Assembly: GCF_042663585.1 (NCBI RefSeq)
Contig: NZ_JBHTAN010000006.1
Location: 1,240,001 to 1,304,000 of the forward strand
Direction: 5' to 3'
DNA: 64,000 nt
DNA from: Natranaeroarchaeum sp042663585
GTDB lineage: Archaea > Halobacteriota > Halobacteria > Halobacteriales > Natronoarchaeaceae
In this document: in pieces, positions 53,454 to 63,227 of the stretch
Numbering within the stretch: the stretch's first letter is position 1
How the letters are laid out: each line of letters starts with the position of its first letter
Notes under the pieces: generated by a model
The model's input: only the letters and a program-made list of their open reading frames with translations
Databases searched by the model: none
What the model was told of the DNA's origin: nothing
Position numbers and translations under genes: made by a program

Positions 53454-53635
53454 CAGGCGGGCACCCCTCCCGGTGTCGTCGCACTATTCATACGACACAG
53501 CACACAGTAGTTGCGGTTTGTTATGGTGCCGCTACGCGCCCTGCCGGATACGAGCGATGGGTCGACGCGCCGCTGACGGCGCTATCATCTACAGGAAAAA
53601 CGGCAGAATCGATGGCGCTCGGCGACGCTCGATCC

Positions 53636-55456
53636 TCACTCGTCGGGATCGATCAGGTACAACCGGAACTCACCATTGGACTGGACACGATCGATCTCGG
53701 TGCTCTGTTCTAGCTGCTGGAACCCCTGCTCCGTGTACCGTAGTTCGTCGAAGAGTCTGACCTCTCGGTCGTAGTCCGCAGTCGTAGCAGGCACGTAGAT
53801 GCGTCTGTCGTAAGCCGCAGCCAGATCGCCATTAAAGTCCTCTTCGCTGATCTCCGCACGACTGCCGGGGAACTCGTTGGAAGCTTCCGATCCGGTGCCG
53901 TAGTAGGCATTGACGTACCGCCGCGGGCCGGAGCGGATCCCGGCAAACACGATCTCCTCGTCGCGGTCCTCGAACGCCGTCTCGTATCCGCTCATCTGTT
54001 GTTCGGTGATCTGATTGCTCGGCTGATACATATACGGAGACGGGTGAAAGGCGAGCAACTGCATGACGAGGAAGATCACGAACAACAACCCGATAGCTGA
54101 CGATACCACCGGTTTCGCGCCGAGATCGTCGATGCGGTCGATTCCGACTGTGACCGCGGCAGCCCCCAGGATCGTGACGATCACCATCGCAAATCCGAAG
54201 TACCGGAAGTACTGATCGGAGGCCGCAGCGACGAAAAATACGGCGAAAAAGAATCCTGCAACGATCAACGTAGCGATCATGTACTGAACGAATCCCCGAC
54301 CGTCCGGGCCGATCCGGTCTGTGGCCCCGAGAAGCAGAGCGAGGACGAGGATGCCCGCGAAGATCAGGTAGACGAGACTGATGCCGAACAGTTTCACGAA
54401 CACTTCCTGGAGAGTGCCGCCGAGGACGGCCAGCGAGACGCTCCGGCCAGCGACTCCCGATCCCACTGACCCGCCAGAGAGCAGGCTGGTCACGATGTCG
54501 ACGATTGCGATGCGGATCCGTTCGAGTCGTGGGACCCACAACAGGTACACCAGCGTGAAAAGTGCCGTCTGGTCGTACAGTCTACGATGCCCGTTGATCG
54601 GGTGGTCCGTGTCGCGAAACGTCATGTAGCCGTACTGAAGTAGCGTAATGAGCAGGAACGCCCCGAGCAAAACCAGTGCCTGTTGTGGGTGCAACAGTAT
54701 GGTCGCTATTGTCGACATGCCAAGCAGGAGTCCAACCGCGGATACCGAGCCGATCGGATATCGGTCACCGCTATCACGGAGATATCCAAACAGCAAGTAG
54801 AGGACGACCGGGAGGAACAAGATCGTCTGCGTAGTCGGGTGCGCAGTGGTGTGCGTTCCGAGGTTGTTGATCGGCAACAACAGCAGTCCCGAAAGCAGAC
54901 CGACGAGCATGGCTGGCCCGGAGTTGGTGATAGAACCCACACAGAGGGGGACGAACAGCAAGAACAGGCCGAAGAACACGACGACTGTCAGCATCACCGC
55001 GTGGGTATCCGCAAGCGCACCGCCTTCGGCGAGTATCGTCGCGACTGAGTGGACCCCGGGATACCGCATACTCGCAGGATGCAGATTGCCGGCCTCGAAC
55101 ATCCGGACCCAGCCCAGATGACTCAACGAGTCGCCCGGTCCGTAGAAGTGAAAGCTCCGGAGTATGGGAAGTCCGATCACCGAGAGCACCGCCGATGCGG
55201 TCAGCAGCATCGAGCCCTGGCGGATCCGTCGCTCCCCCGCCGAATTGAAGCCGACCCCGATTCCGAGCACGCCTGCGAGACCGAGGCCCACCCAGGTCAG
55301 TAGCGGTGTCCCCTGATAGAAGGAAACCTCGTAGCCGTTGGCAGGGTTGGTCCGCGCCACCAGCACGCCCGCTGTCAGGGCGAGAAAACCGACCAATAGC
55401 AGTAGCTTTCGAGCGCGTCTTCCCGCCTGGTCAGTCTGTGTCGATGTGGTAGACAT
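53636..55456 (-). CDS. Multi-pass membrane protein of the glycan cluster
   Basis: A 606-residue protein with about 12-14 membrane helices and a C-terminal extracellular domain of about 120 residues ending IDPDE. A loop between the first helices reads FHFYGPGDSLSHLGWVRMF, with an Asp that could be catalytic as in GT-C glycosyltransferases; a motif HTTAHPTTQT follows. I do not recognise a precise family; a GT-C transferase or polymerase is likely. It starts six bases after the end of the GT4 gene. Confidence 0.75.
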   Translation of the reverse strand: MSTTSTQTDQAGRRARKLLLLVGFLALTAGVLVARTNPANGYEVSFYQGTPLLTWVGLGLAGVLGIGVGFNSAGERRIRQGSMLLTASAVLSVIGLPILRSFHFYGPGDSLSHLGWVRMFEAGNLHPASMRYPGVHSVATILAEGGALADTHAVMLTVVVFFGLFLLFVPLCVGSITNSGPAMLVGLLSGLLLLPINNLGTHTTAHPTTQTILFLPVVLYLLFGYLRDSGDRYPIGSVSAVGLLLGMSTIATILLHPQQALVLLGAFLLITLLQYGYMTFRDTDHPINGHRRLYDQTALFTLVYLLWVPRLERIRIAIVDIVTSLLSGGSVGSGVAGRSVSLAVLGGTLQEVFVKLFGISLVYLIFAGILVLALLLGATDRIGPDGRGFVQYMIATLIVAGFFFAVFFVAAASDQYFRYFGFAMVIVTILGAAAVTVGIDRIDDLGAKPVVSSAIGLLFVIFLVMQLLAFHPSPYMYQPSNQITEQQMSGYETAFEDRDEEIVFAGIRSGPRRYVNAYYGTGSEASNEFPGSRAEISEEDFNGDLAAAYDRRIYVPATTADYDREVRLFDELRYTEQGFQQLEQSTEIDRVQSNGEFRLYLIDPDE

Positions 55457-55462
55457 TGGTGC

Positions 55463-56479
55463 TTACTCGTCGAGGACCTCTCGATACACGCGTAGCAGTC
55501 GTTCGGCCATTCGCTCGATACGTATCTCGGCGACGACCGCTCTGCCGTTGGATTCGCGGTCGGCGTCGAGGACGGAGACCAGACAGTCGACGAGTTCGGC
55601 GTCGTCCTGCGCGACGAAGGAGTGGTGGACTCCGCGCAGGCGCTCGCGAACGTCACCGACGTCCGTCGAGACCACCGGCAGATTGCAGGCCATCGCCTCC
55701 TTGACCGAGTTGGGCGACCCCTCGCGATCCGAGGTCAACAAAAGCGCGTCGGCGGCGTTCATGTACACCGACATCCGCCTGTGAGGGACACCGGTCACGA
55801 AGTGGAGTTCGACCGGCCCGTCGAGTCGGTCCCGGGCCGCCTCGACGACGCGCTCGGCCAGCGGAGCGTTCTTGACTGACTTCCCTCTCGCGTACGGGAA
55901 GAGGACGTGGTTGCGACCGTTGTCCCAGCCAAGGTCCGCCTGGGCCTCGCGCTGATCAGTCGGCTGGAACCGATCGAGATCGATCCCATGCGGGATCACG
56001 TGGGCCTCGGTTCCCAGTTCCGCGGCCATCCCGTCGGACATGACGACGACATCGTCGGCAAGCCGGGCACAGAGTTTGCTCACCGGGCCGTACCTGCCGA
56101 ACAGATCCGACCCCCAGAGCGAGACGACGACAGGAAGGTTCGGTTGCAGGACTGCCGCCGGCGCAGTGAGTCCGTAGTTGGCGTGGACCAGATCGTAGTC
56201 GCCGAACGACGCTCCGATGGCCCGGGGCAGGAACTCCAGATACTGCACGATCGACCGACCGCGGATGTCGCCGTCGACGACCCGGTCTTCGGGCACCGAG
56301 ACTGTAGTACAGGAGATGCCGAACTCCTCGAGTATCGAAACCTGCTGTTTGAAAAACCGCGCTTCGTCGTTCGTCACTAGATTTAAAACCGATATGTCGA
56401 CGTCGGTCTGCGGACTGGCGTCCGGTCCCGTCTCAGGAGCAGTGACCGTACCTCCCTCATCGACTGCCTGCCGACTCAT
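55463..56479 (-). CDS. Glycosyltransferase family 4
   Basis: A 338-residue GT-B enzyme. The C-terminal donor-binding domain has the ALLLTSDREGSPNSVKEAMAC motif with the E-x7-E pair, and VVSTDVGDVRERL after it. The N-terminal domain holds DLVHANYGLTAPAA. It transfers a sugar from a nucleotide donor to the growing surface glycan. Its start overlaps the stop of the FemAB-like gene. Confidence 0.9.
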   Translation of the reverse strand: MSRQAVDEGGTVTAPETGPDASPQTDVDISVLNLVTNDEARFFKQQVSILEEFGISCTTVSVPEDRVVDGDIRGRSIVQYLEFLPRAIGASFGDYDLVHANYGLTAPAAVLQPNLPVVVSLWGSDLFGRYGPVSKLCARLADDVVVMSDGMAAELGTEAHVIPHGIDLDRFQPTDQREAQADLGWDNGRNHVLFPYARGKSVKNAPLAERVVEAARDRLDGPVELHFVTGVPHRRMSVYMNAADALLLTSDREGSPNSVKEAMACNLPVVSTDVGDVRERLRGVHHSFVAQDDAELVDCLVSVLDADRESNGRAVVAEIRIERMAERLLRVYREVLDE

Positions 56480-57480
56480 CGTGCCACCATCTGATAGGCC
56501 CGTTTCGCGACTTCCATCCCCGGACCCGAGGACTCGGTGACGTAGTACGGTACCAACTCCGCGGCAAACTTGCTTTTGTACTGACAGAGTCGCTCGGTGT
56601 TCGCCCCCATCAGGTCGTAGCCCGTCACCGACTCTATCGGTGGATCCTCGATAATGTCCCGGATCACGTGCCAGTGGAGGAGGCTATTGATGCTGACGTT
56701 CTCGTGGGTCGCACGAGTCCCGCCCTGCCAGAAGTAGCCCGCGTCGTTCGAGTAGAGTACGGTGATCCCGCTGAGAAACCGCCCCTCGGGCGTTCGGGCG
56801 ACGTACACGCGCGAGCGATCGTCGAGCCTCGTTACGAGGTCACGGACGTACGGCCAGGTAAGCGGAAACGTCCGATCCTGCTCCTCGTACCGGCGTTTCG
56901 TCGCGTCGTACACGGTACGTGCTCCCTGGACGCCCTCGCGTTCGATCCGGATATCTAGCTCTTCACCATCGCCGATCTCCCGGCGGAGACTCTTGCTGAA
57001 CGACTTCAGTACGTCGTCGGGCGACCGGTCGTCGAGGTCGAGCAGGTAGGTGAACTTCGTCTCGACGTCCATGTCGGCCCACCGGTAGGGGCGCGGGTCG
57101 GTGTAGGCGGCGGTACAGATGGATCGGAACAGCGTCAGGGAGTCGTCGACTCCGATTTCGTCGAGCACGGCTTCGGTGAACTTCCGGTTGACGCGCTCGC
57201 GCTTGCGCTGTTTCGGGCTTGTCGGCATGACGATCGGTCCGAGACGGGGGATCCCCATCCCTGGCGGTGGCGAGAAGACGGCGGTGCCGACCGACCGGTT
57301 CTGGACGATAACTGGAAACAGTCCGACCGGCTGTTCGCCCTTGAACCCGGCGTAGAGTCGTAGTTCGCCGGGGGCGTGATCGTCGAGCACGGACAGCGCA
57401 CTCGGCGTGTGAAATACTTCGATCCCTCGATCAGGCAGGGCACGACTCCAGTCGTCGAGAGCAATATCCTCGATTCTCAT
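56476..57480 (-). CDS. FemAB-like acyl/aminoacyl transferase
   Basis: A 334-residue double-GNAT protein of the FemAB/FemX type. It shows the family motifs around SKSLRREIGDG, VYDATKRRY and GYFWQGGTRATHENVSINSLL, ending TGYDLMGANTERLCQYKSKFA. Bacterial members add amino acids from aminoacyl-tRNA to peptidoglycan, which haloarchaea lack. Members in exopolysaccharide loci are known. The role here may be acylating or aminoacylating a surface glycan. Confidence 0.8.
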   Translation of the reverse strand: MRIEDIALDDWSRALPDRGIEVFHTPSALSVLDDHAPGELRLYAGFKGEQPVGLFPVIVQNRSVGTAVFSPPPGMGIPRLGPIVMPTSPKQRKRERVNRKFTEAVLDEIGVDDSLTLFRSICTAAYTDPRPYRWADMDVETKFTYLLDLDDRSPDDVLKSFSKSLRREIGDGEELDIRIEREGVQGARTVYDATKRRYEEQDRTFPLTWPYVRDLVTRLDDRSRVYVARTPEGRFLSGITVLYSNDAGYFWQGGTRATHENVSINSLLHWHVIRDIIEDPPIESVTGYDLMGANTERLCQYKSKFAAELVPYYVTESSGPGMEVAKRAYQMVAR

Positions 57481-57576
57481 GCTGGTCGTTCTGTGTATGA
57501 TGGTCTTCTACCGCCCTTTGTTATCGCGTTCCTACCGGGCCATGCGGCCGCTTGCATGCTGGTCGGTACGCACCGC

Positions 57577-58509
57577 CTACGTCGACTCGTAGCTGTGACC
57601 GACGGCGTTGATCCCTTGCTCCGACCGAGTCCCTGATCCGTTCGCGTCCGGATGTTCCAGCCGTTCGTACAGGTCGCCAGGCGCGCCGACCCAGGCCCCT
57701 CGTTCGAGAGCCTCCTCGATGATCCGTCGGTAGAGCGCTGCGAACCCGGGGAAATCGCATCGACTGAAGTAGCGCGGATGCCAGAGTATCGTCATCACAG
57801 CACCGCGTTCTTCCGCCTCCGCGAGCACTGCCTTGCACTCCTCCCAGGCGTACTCGAACTGCTCTGCCGGATCCGGAAGCGCGACCTCCATAATCGTCAG
57901 CGGGAAGACGACGAACTCGTCATCGAACGGGCGCTGTACCGAATCGCCGTACTGGAACCCGTAGGTGCTGCTGGAACCGAGGCTGGTGTCGTACTGGAGG
58001 CCGATCGCTCGGTGATGTCGCCAGGTTTCAGGAAGTTCGAGGTTCAGGTAATGCTGTCGCCCGCCGACTATCTCCTGTCCGAGCACTGATTCGATGTGGG
58101 CTTTCTCCTCTCGGAGTCGTTCCCGGTCGTCGTAGGACTTGTAGGAGCCGTGAAGGCCGACCTCCCACCCCCCTGCGTCGAGGTCGTGTATCACGTCTGC
58201 GATTTCGGGGTCGTCGAGCGAGTACCGACCCATATACCGATTCCAGTTTTCGGGATCGAACCAGTCACGGATAGGGCGATCACGTAGCAGGTGCTGCTCG
58301 TCGAGGAAATAAAAGGCCGACCGGACGCCCAGTGAGTCCTCGATAGCCATGATACGCTTGAACTGCCAGTAAGGGTTCTTCCCCGGGAGCGCGCTTTTCA
58401 GGTGGCTGATATCTCGCTCGGTAATAGCGTAGTACGCCGACTGATAGGTCTTGTACGGCCGGTCGACGTCGTGAGTCAGACAGAGTGCGAAGGGGTGGTC
58501 ATCGATCAT
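57577..58509 (-). CDS. Polysaccharide deacetylase family protein
   Basis: A 310-residue protein of the NodB-like superfamily. Metal ligands appear as THDVD near the N-terminus, GLHGSYKSYDD and GGRQHYLN, and a C-terminal ILWHPRYFS. It probably removes N-acetyl groups or acts on glycan intermediates in the cytoplasm, since no signal peptide is present. The start overlaps the stop of the dehydrogenase gene by four bases. Confidence 0.85.
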   Translation of the reverse strand: MIDDHPFALCLTHDVDRPYKTYQSAYYAITERDISHLKSALPGKNPYWQFKRIMAIEDSLGVRSAFYFLDEQHLLRDRPIRDWFDPENWNRYMGRYSLDDPEIADVIHDLDAGGWEVGLHGSYKSYDDRERLREEKAHIESVLGQEIVGGRQHYLNLELPETWRHHRAIGLQYDTSLGSSSTYGFQYGDSVQRPFDDEFVVFPLTIMEVALPDPAEQFEYAWEECKAVLAEAEERGAVMTILWHPRYFSRCDFPGFAALYRRIIEEALERGAWVGAPGDLYERLEHPDANGSGTRSEQGINAVGHSYEST

Positions 58510-59882
58510 TGTGGCCGACCCGTACCGATGGCGTACCGCCGATGCTCAGTCTCTGCGAGGTCCAGCGATGCATGGCCGTCAATGACGACCAGCGGGCGGT
58601 CGAAGTCAGTCCAGTCGACTGCGTCGAACTCCTCGTGGGGAGTCGCGAGGACGACCGCGTCGAGGTCGTGGTCGTACAGTGTCTCCAGCGGGATCTGCCC
58701 GCCGCCGAACTCGCTCGTGTCGTCGAGCATCGGATCGATGGTCAGGACGTCCGCACCGAGGTCGTCGAGTCTGTGGGTGATCGGAATCGCCGGACTCGCA
58801 CGGATCTCCTCGACGCCAGGTCGGTAGGTCAATCCGAGGACTGCGACGCGGGCGTCCGCGACGTTCTTCCCGACGCTCGCCAGCTCCTCGGCAAGCTTTC
58901 TGATGGTAAAAGCGGGCATCTCGTCGTTGATCTCTCGTGCCGTCTTCAGCAGGCGATTGTCGGTCTCCAGCCCCTCGATGAGGAAGTACGGGTAGTACGG
59001 TATGCAGTGACCGCCGACGCCGGGGCTCGGATCGTGGATGTCACAATAGGGCTGGGTGTTGGCGACGCTGATCGCCTCGCGGACGTCGATCCCCAGTTCG
59101 TCAGTCATCTGGGCGAGTTCGTTCGCCAGCGCGATGTTGACGTCCCGGTAGACGCCCTCGAACACTTTGACCGCCTCCGCCGTCGTCGTATCCGAGACGG
59201 GAATCGTCCCCTTCGCGTTGATCTCCTCGTAGATGAGTTGGGCAACGCGGGTGCTCTCGGCGTCGATACCGCCGACGACCTTGGGGTACGCTCCCTGGAT
59301 ATCTTCGAGCGCCCGCCCGCTTGCGGTGCGTTCCGGGCAAAAGGCGAGACCGAACTCGCCGACGTCTACCCCGCTTTCTCGCGTGAGACGCGGGTGAACG
59401 ACCTCGGAGCAGGTCCGTGGCGGGACAGTCGATTCGACGATAACGAGGTCGCCGGCCGAGAGGCCGCTCGCCACGTCGTCGACCACACTCTGTAGGATCG
59501 ACAGGTCGGGGACGTGCTCGTCGGTCAACAGCGTCGGGACGATAATGACGTGGACGGTCGCCGCTCGGGCCGCTTCGGCCGGGTCGTCGACTGCACGGAG
59601 GGCATCTTCCGCGACGAGTTCGGACACGAGTTCGGCGAGACCGGGTTCGCGTTTGATATGACTCTCGCCGCGGTTGATACTCTCGACGACGTCCTCGTCG
59701 ATGTCCGCCCCGATAACGTTGCTGCAGGTTTCTCCGTACACGCCCGCGAGCGGGAGACCCATCTTTCCGAGACCGTAGACGGCGACCGGAATCTCGCCGG
59801 CGCGAAACGCCCGGCGCTGTTCCTCGGTGGCACTGTCGCCAACGGCGGGATCGTACAGGGTTGGAGTCGTCGTTCGGCTCAT
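58506..59882 (-). CDS. UDP-sugar (UDP-GlcNAc/ManNAc type) dehydrogenase
   Basis: A 458-residue NAD-dependent four-electron dehydrogenase that oxidises C6 of a UDP-amino-sugar to the uronate. The Rossmann motif is VAVYGLGKMGLP, the catalytic set is Glu184 (FCPERTASGR), Lys239 (AEAVKVFEG) and Cys293 (GVGGHCIPYYPY). It is coupled by four-base overlaps to the acetyltransferase gene upstream and the deacetylase gene downstream. It is the active paralogue of the degenerate copy at 48393. Confidence 0.92.
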   Translation of the reverse strand: MSRTTTPTLYDPAVGDSATEEQRRAFRAGEIPVAVYGLGKMGLPLAGVYGETCSNVIGADIDEDVVESINRGESHIKREPGLAELVSELVAEDALRAVDDPAEAARAATVHVIIVPTLLTDEHVPDLSILQSVVDDVASGLSAGDLVIVESTVPPRTCSEVVHPRLTRESGVDVGEFGLAFCPERTASGRALEDIQGAYPKVVGGIDAESTRVAQLIYEEINAKGTIPVSDTTTAEAVKVFEGVYRDVNIALANELAQMTDELGIDVREAISVANTQPYCDIHDPSPGVGGHCIPYYPYFLIEGLETDNRLLKTAREINDEMPAFTIRKLAEELASVGKNVADARVAVLGLTYRPGVEEIRASPAIPITHRLDDLGADVLTIDPMLDDTSEFGGGQIPLETLYDHDLDAVVLATPHEEFDAVDWTDFDRPLVVIDGHASLDLAETEHRRYAIGTGRPQ

Positions 59883-60460
59883 CCAATGAGGTTCCTCCCG
59901 TCGAGCGGTTCGGGAAGCGGTTCATGTGTGGCCGGCGCGCCCACCGCGAGCGTCTCCGGCGGAACGTCTTCGGTGACGACAGCACCAGCGGCGACGAACG
60001 AGCCCTCACCGACCGTGACGCCGGGAAGGATGACCGCGTTCGCGCCGACGGAGACGTGATCCGACAGCGTCGGGCCGACCAGGCCCTCGTCGCGTCGGAC
60101 AGGATACGGATCGTTCGTACAGACCGCGTGCGGGCCGAGAAACACCTGGTCGCCGATATCGGTGTACGGCGGGACGTAGACCCCCGTCTGGAGGCTAACC
60201 GAGGATCCGATGGTCGTCGTCCCGTCGATGACGGTGTTCGTCCCCACGACGACGTCGTCGCCGATAGCCGTCTGTTCCCTGACGACGGCGTTATGACCGG
60301 TCTGGAACCGGTCTCCGATTTCCACGTCGGAGTAGATGATCGTCCCCGACCGGATGGTCGCGTCGGACCCGATCGATGGAGGGTCGCCGTCTTCGCCCGG
60401 TGTGCCGATAGTGACGTTCGGCTGGACGTTGACGTCGGGGCCGTACTGGGCCCCAGTCAT
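59879..60460 (-). CDS. Left-handed beta-helix N-acetyltransferase (WbpD-like)
   Basis: A 193-residue trimeric hexapeptide-repeat enzyme, with repeats such as IGSDATIRSGTIIYSDVEIG and VSVGANAVILPGVTVGEGS. It includes the NDPYP segment typical of UDP-sugar N-acetyltransferases. The ATG at 60460 gives the usual family start; two longer starts (60505 and a GTG at 60556) are possible. First gene of the coupled set. Confidence 0.85.
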   Translation of the reverse strand: MTGAQYGPDVNVQPNVTIGTPGEDGDPPSIGSDATIRSGTIIYSDVEIGDRFQTGHNAVVREQTAIGDDVVVGTNTVIDGTTTIGSSVSLQTGVYVPPYTDIGDQVFLGPHAVCTNDPYPVRRDEGLVGPTLSDHVSVGANAVILPGVTVGEGSFVAAGAVVTEDVPPETLAVGAPATHEPLPEPLDGRNLIG

Positions 60461-60663
60461 CGAGACCCTCCGCCGTGTCCTGTCTTCGGGTGCTGCACTG
60501 TACATTGCCGATCGGTGCTCGTCATTAGAGTACTGAGTGAATCCATTCGCGGTCACACGCCCGCCGAGGCGTTATCGGTAGGTAACGTGTGATTCTCTTT
60601 GTTATACTCGTATTTCGAGAAGTAGGACAGTTATACCTGACTGCGGGCCGGGACACGGAACCG

Positions 60664-60873
60664 TTAGCGGTTCTGGATGACGTCGACGACGTCCGACTCG
60701 TCGGCGACGATGAACGCGTCCGACCGGAGGGCGTCCTCGTCAGCGGGGAGGAACAGGAGTTGCTCGCGACCTGCGGTGTCGGTGGATACGACGTCCCATT
60801 CCAGCGGATCGTAGCCCAGGTCGGCCTCCGGGTCCGGATCCATCGGGACGGTCTCCCACTCGTTCGATACCAT
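60664..60873 (-). CDS. 69-residue conserved-looking small protein
   Basis: A short acidic protein: MDPDPEADLGYDPLEWDVVS is followed by LLFLPADEDALRSDAFIVAD and a C-terminal VVDVIQNR. The ATG at 60873 is preferred to the longer frame from 60939 because it starts at a compact N-terminus. Function unknown. Confidence 0.65.
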   Translation of the reverse strand: MVSNEWETVPMDPDPEADLGYDPLEWDVVSTDTAGREQLLFLPADEDALRSDAFIVADESDVVDVIQNR

Positions 60874-60964
60874 TGCTAACTCGCCCCCGGAGGGCCTGAT
60901 CGACGCTCTTTCGGAAACTGTATCGGCATTGTCCGACACGGAGTGGTTCTATAGCGCATGAATC

Positions 60965-62812
60965 TTACCGCCGATCGATATGAAGCGTTGCGTCGCCCCG
61001 GACCTCGACACTGACAACGTTGCCAGAGTAGCGATACCCATCTACACCTTGCCCGATGACGCCGATAGCTTTGTCCTCCGAGACGTTCGATGGAAGCGCA
61101 TCCCACGCCATCCCCTTGTTAGCGATGGAGGTGTAATCCTCGCTCCGTTCGAGTTCGCCCGAGACGGTGAGCACGTACTGGCTCACGGTGTCGTTTTCGG
61201 AGCCATCGATGACGATGACGTTCGATATCTCCTCGTCGTCGGTGTCAGGGTCGTCCCCGTCCGAGGTGTACTGATCGTTGTCCGTGTCATTATCGGTCGT
61301 ATCCTCGTCAGAGGTGCTATCGTCCTCTTCCTCGGCCTGCGTCCGCTCGACGAGTTCGTTGGCGTCGACCCGGTCCCCGTCCAGTTCGATTACCATGTCT
61401 TCCGAGAAGACCTCGGCTTCGGTTACCTGCCCGAACACCTCGAAGGCGTCACCGTAGCCGTTACCGGAGCTGCCCTCTGCGACGTACTGCTCTCCATCGC
61501 GATTGATCTCGAAGTTACTCGTCGCCCGGACGCCATTGCCGCTCGGACTCTGATAGGGCGATTCGCCCAGCGGTTCGATCGGGCCATCAGCGACTATCCG
61601 ATACGCCGAGGAGGGCGCGTCCTCGGTCGTGATGAACGTTACTAGATGCGGATCTGTATCCGGGGTTTCCTCCGTCTGCTCGTCCCCGGATTCGGCCGCG
61701 TCACGGTCGCCGACCGGTGCTCGGGGGGTCTTCGAGGCCATGTCACAACTCGATCCCTCGCAGTTGTTCGAGCCGGGCTCGATGCGCTGGTTCCCGGGTC
61801 CGGTCGCGTGGTTGTCGCTGCCCGACCAGGAGCCGCCACGATATCCGATTGCGGGGCTACCGCCTTCGTTGTAGATGCGAGTGTTCTCGACCACGCCGCT
61901 TCCGCCGTTATCCCGGGGGTGGATTTCGATCGGTGCATACGACAGTTCGTTGTAGACGTCACAATCTCGGATCGTGATGTTCTGACCGTTTCCTGACGTC
62001 CCCTCGCGGACCCAGATGCCACGCATATTGATACCGCTTGAGTCCCAGAGATCGTTTCGCTGATCGTCCAGAACGACGGTGGCGCCCTCGACCGTCGAGT
62101 TCGTGCCCCCGACCCGGACGTTCGCGATGTTGTTGTTCTTGTAGAGGCCGCCGAACACGTTGACCTCGCCGTCGTTCCCGAAGGAGCCACCGGGCGCGCT
62201 CCCATAGAGGCCGTTATCGGTGAACCCTTCCAGCCAGCAGTGTTCGAAGTTCGCAACGCCCGCGTGTTCGGGGCGTACGAACACTCCTTCGCCCTCCTCG
62301 TTGCTACCGTCGGGCCGAGCAACGCGTCTGATCGTCACCTCGTCACCGCTGTGGGCCCGCGCGGTGATGTTGCCGTTACCTCCAGCGACGCCTCGCCACA
62401 TGATGTTGTCGACCAGCACATCGCCGCCGTTAGCGGCGATTACTTCCGAGAACGTGTAATCGTCGCCGTGGTCGAACACCACGTCGCCAAAGTCCCCTTC
62501 GCCACGAACCACGAGGTCGGCGTAGCCCGAACCGTGCCCACGGCTGAAAGCTCTCGTCGAGTAGTCGTATGTCCCCGCAGGGATGATTATCTCCATCCCG
62601 TCGTCGATGTAGTCTGACAGCCATTCGCCCGCGTCGTCGCCCTCTTCCATTCCCTCTTCACCGAGGTGGACAGTGCTCGCAGCGGCAGAGCCACTAAATA
62701 GACTCCCAACCCCCACCGCCGCAGTTGCGCCGCCAATAGTTTTCAGATACGACCGTCTCGGTAGCGATGATCCGCTTCTACCGTCGTCCGCACCTCGGTT
62801 ATAATCTCCCAT
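60965..62812 (-). CDS. Tat-exported right-handed beta-helix protein
   Basis: A 615-residue secreted protein. A Tat signal (LPRRSYLKTIGGAT) precedes a parallel beta-helix (residues about 60-350) with short repeated rungs such as GGLYKNNNIANVRVGG and NTRIYNEGGSPAIG. A Thr/Glu/Asp-rich linker follows, then a second beta domain repeated twice (a VVSVEVRGDATLHID end). Such folds act as polysaccharide lyases or scaffolds; no lyase catalytic signature is evident. It closes the minus-strand set. Confidence 0.82.
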   Translation of the reverse strand: MGDYNRGADDGRSGSSLPRRSYLKTIGGATAAVGVGSLFSGSAAASTVHLGEEGMEEGDDAGEWLSDYIDDGMEIIIPAGTYDYSTRAFSRGHGSGYADLVVRGEGDFGDVVFDHGDDYTFSEVIAANGGDVLVDNIMWRGVAGGNGNITARAHSGDEVTIRRVARPDGSNEEGEGVFVRPEHAGVANFEHCWLEGFTDNGLYGSAPGGSFGNDGEVNVFGGLYKNNNIANVRVGGTNSTVEGATVVLDDQRNDLWDSSGINMRGIWVREGTSGNGQNITIRDCDVYNELSYAPIEIHPRDNGGSGVVENTRIYNEGGSPAIGYRGGSWSGSDNHATGPGNQRIEPGSNNCEGSSCDMASKTPRAPVGDRDAAESGDEQTEETPDTDPHLVTFITTEDAPSSAYRIVADGPIEPLGESPYQSPSGNGVRATSNFEINRDGEQYVAEGSSGNGYGDAFEVFGQVTEAEVFSEDMVIELDGDRVDANELVERTQAEEEDDSTSDEDTTDNDTDNDQYTSDGDDPDTDDEEISNVIVIDGSENDTVSQYVLTVSGELERSEDYTSIANKGMAWDALPSNVSEDKAIGVIGQGVDGYRYSGNVVSVEVRGDATLHIDRR

Positions 62813-63227
62813 ACTCCCGTAGGAACATCCTACTTTAATAACCCTTTTGACGGATTTGAGTACAATACTCTACGGTTGAGAAAAAATACATATATAAACA
62901 TATTACTTACTAATATATACTTGCAGGTTACAATCGTAACTGGGTAATAAGGACTTACTCACGCCCGCCTCCATCCGACCCGCAAATGAAGCGGATTACT
63001 GTCTGTGTGATACAGCTTACTCGTGATATGATGTTCTTACTGCCGGTGAAGGGCCTCTAGCGCGGGAGTCAGAACGTCCCGAAGATTCGTACTGCCGTCG
63101 GAGTGGATTCACTCGCAAAGAACTGGCCTCGTAGGGCTGTAAAGACTACATTAAGAGGGGAAATAGCGGAGTAAGCGGGTTGTGATCGGTCTCGTAGTGA
63201 ACGAACGCAATCATACGGCTACTCCCA
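62813..63227. other. Gene-free AT-rich spacer
   Basis: Bases 62870-62935 are A/T-rich (AAAAAATACATATATAAACATATTAC). No open frame of note is present. It holds the promoter of the beta-helix gene and the end of the flippase gene. Confidence 0.5.
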
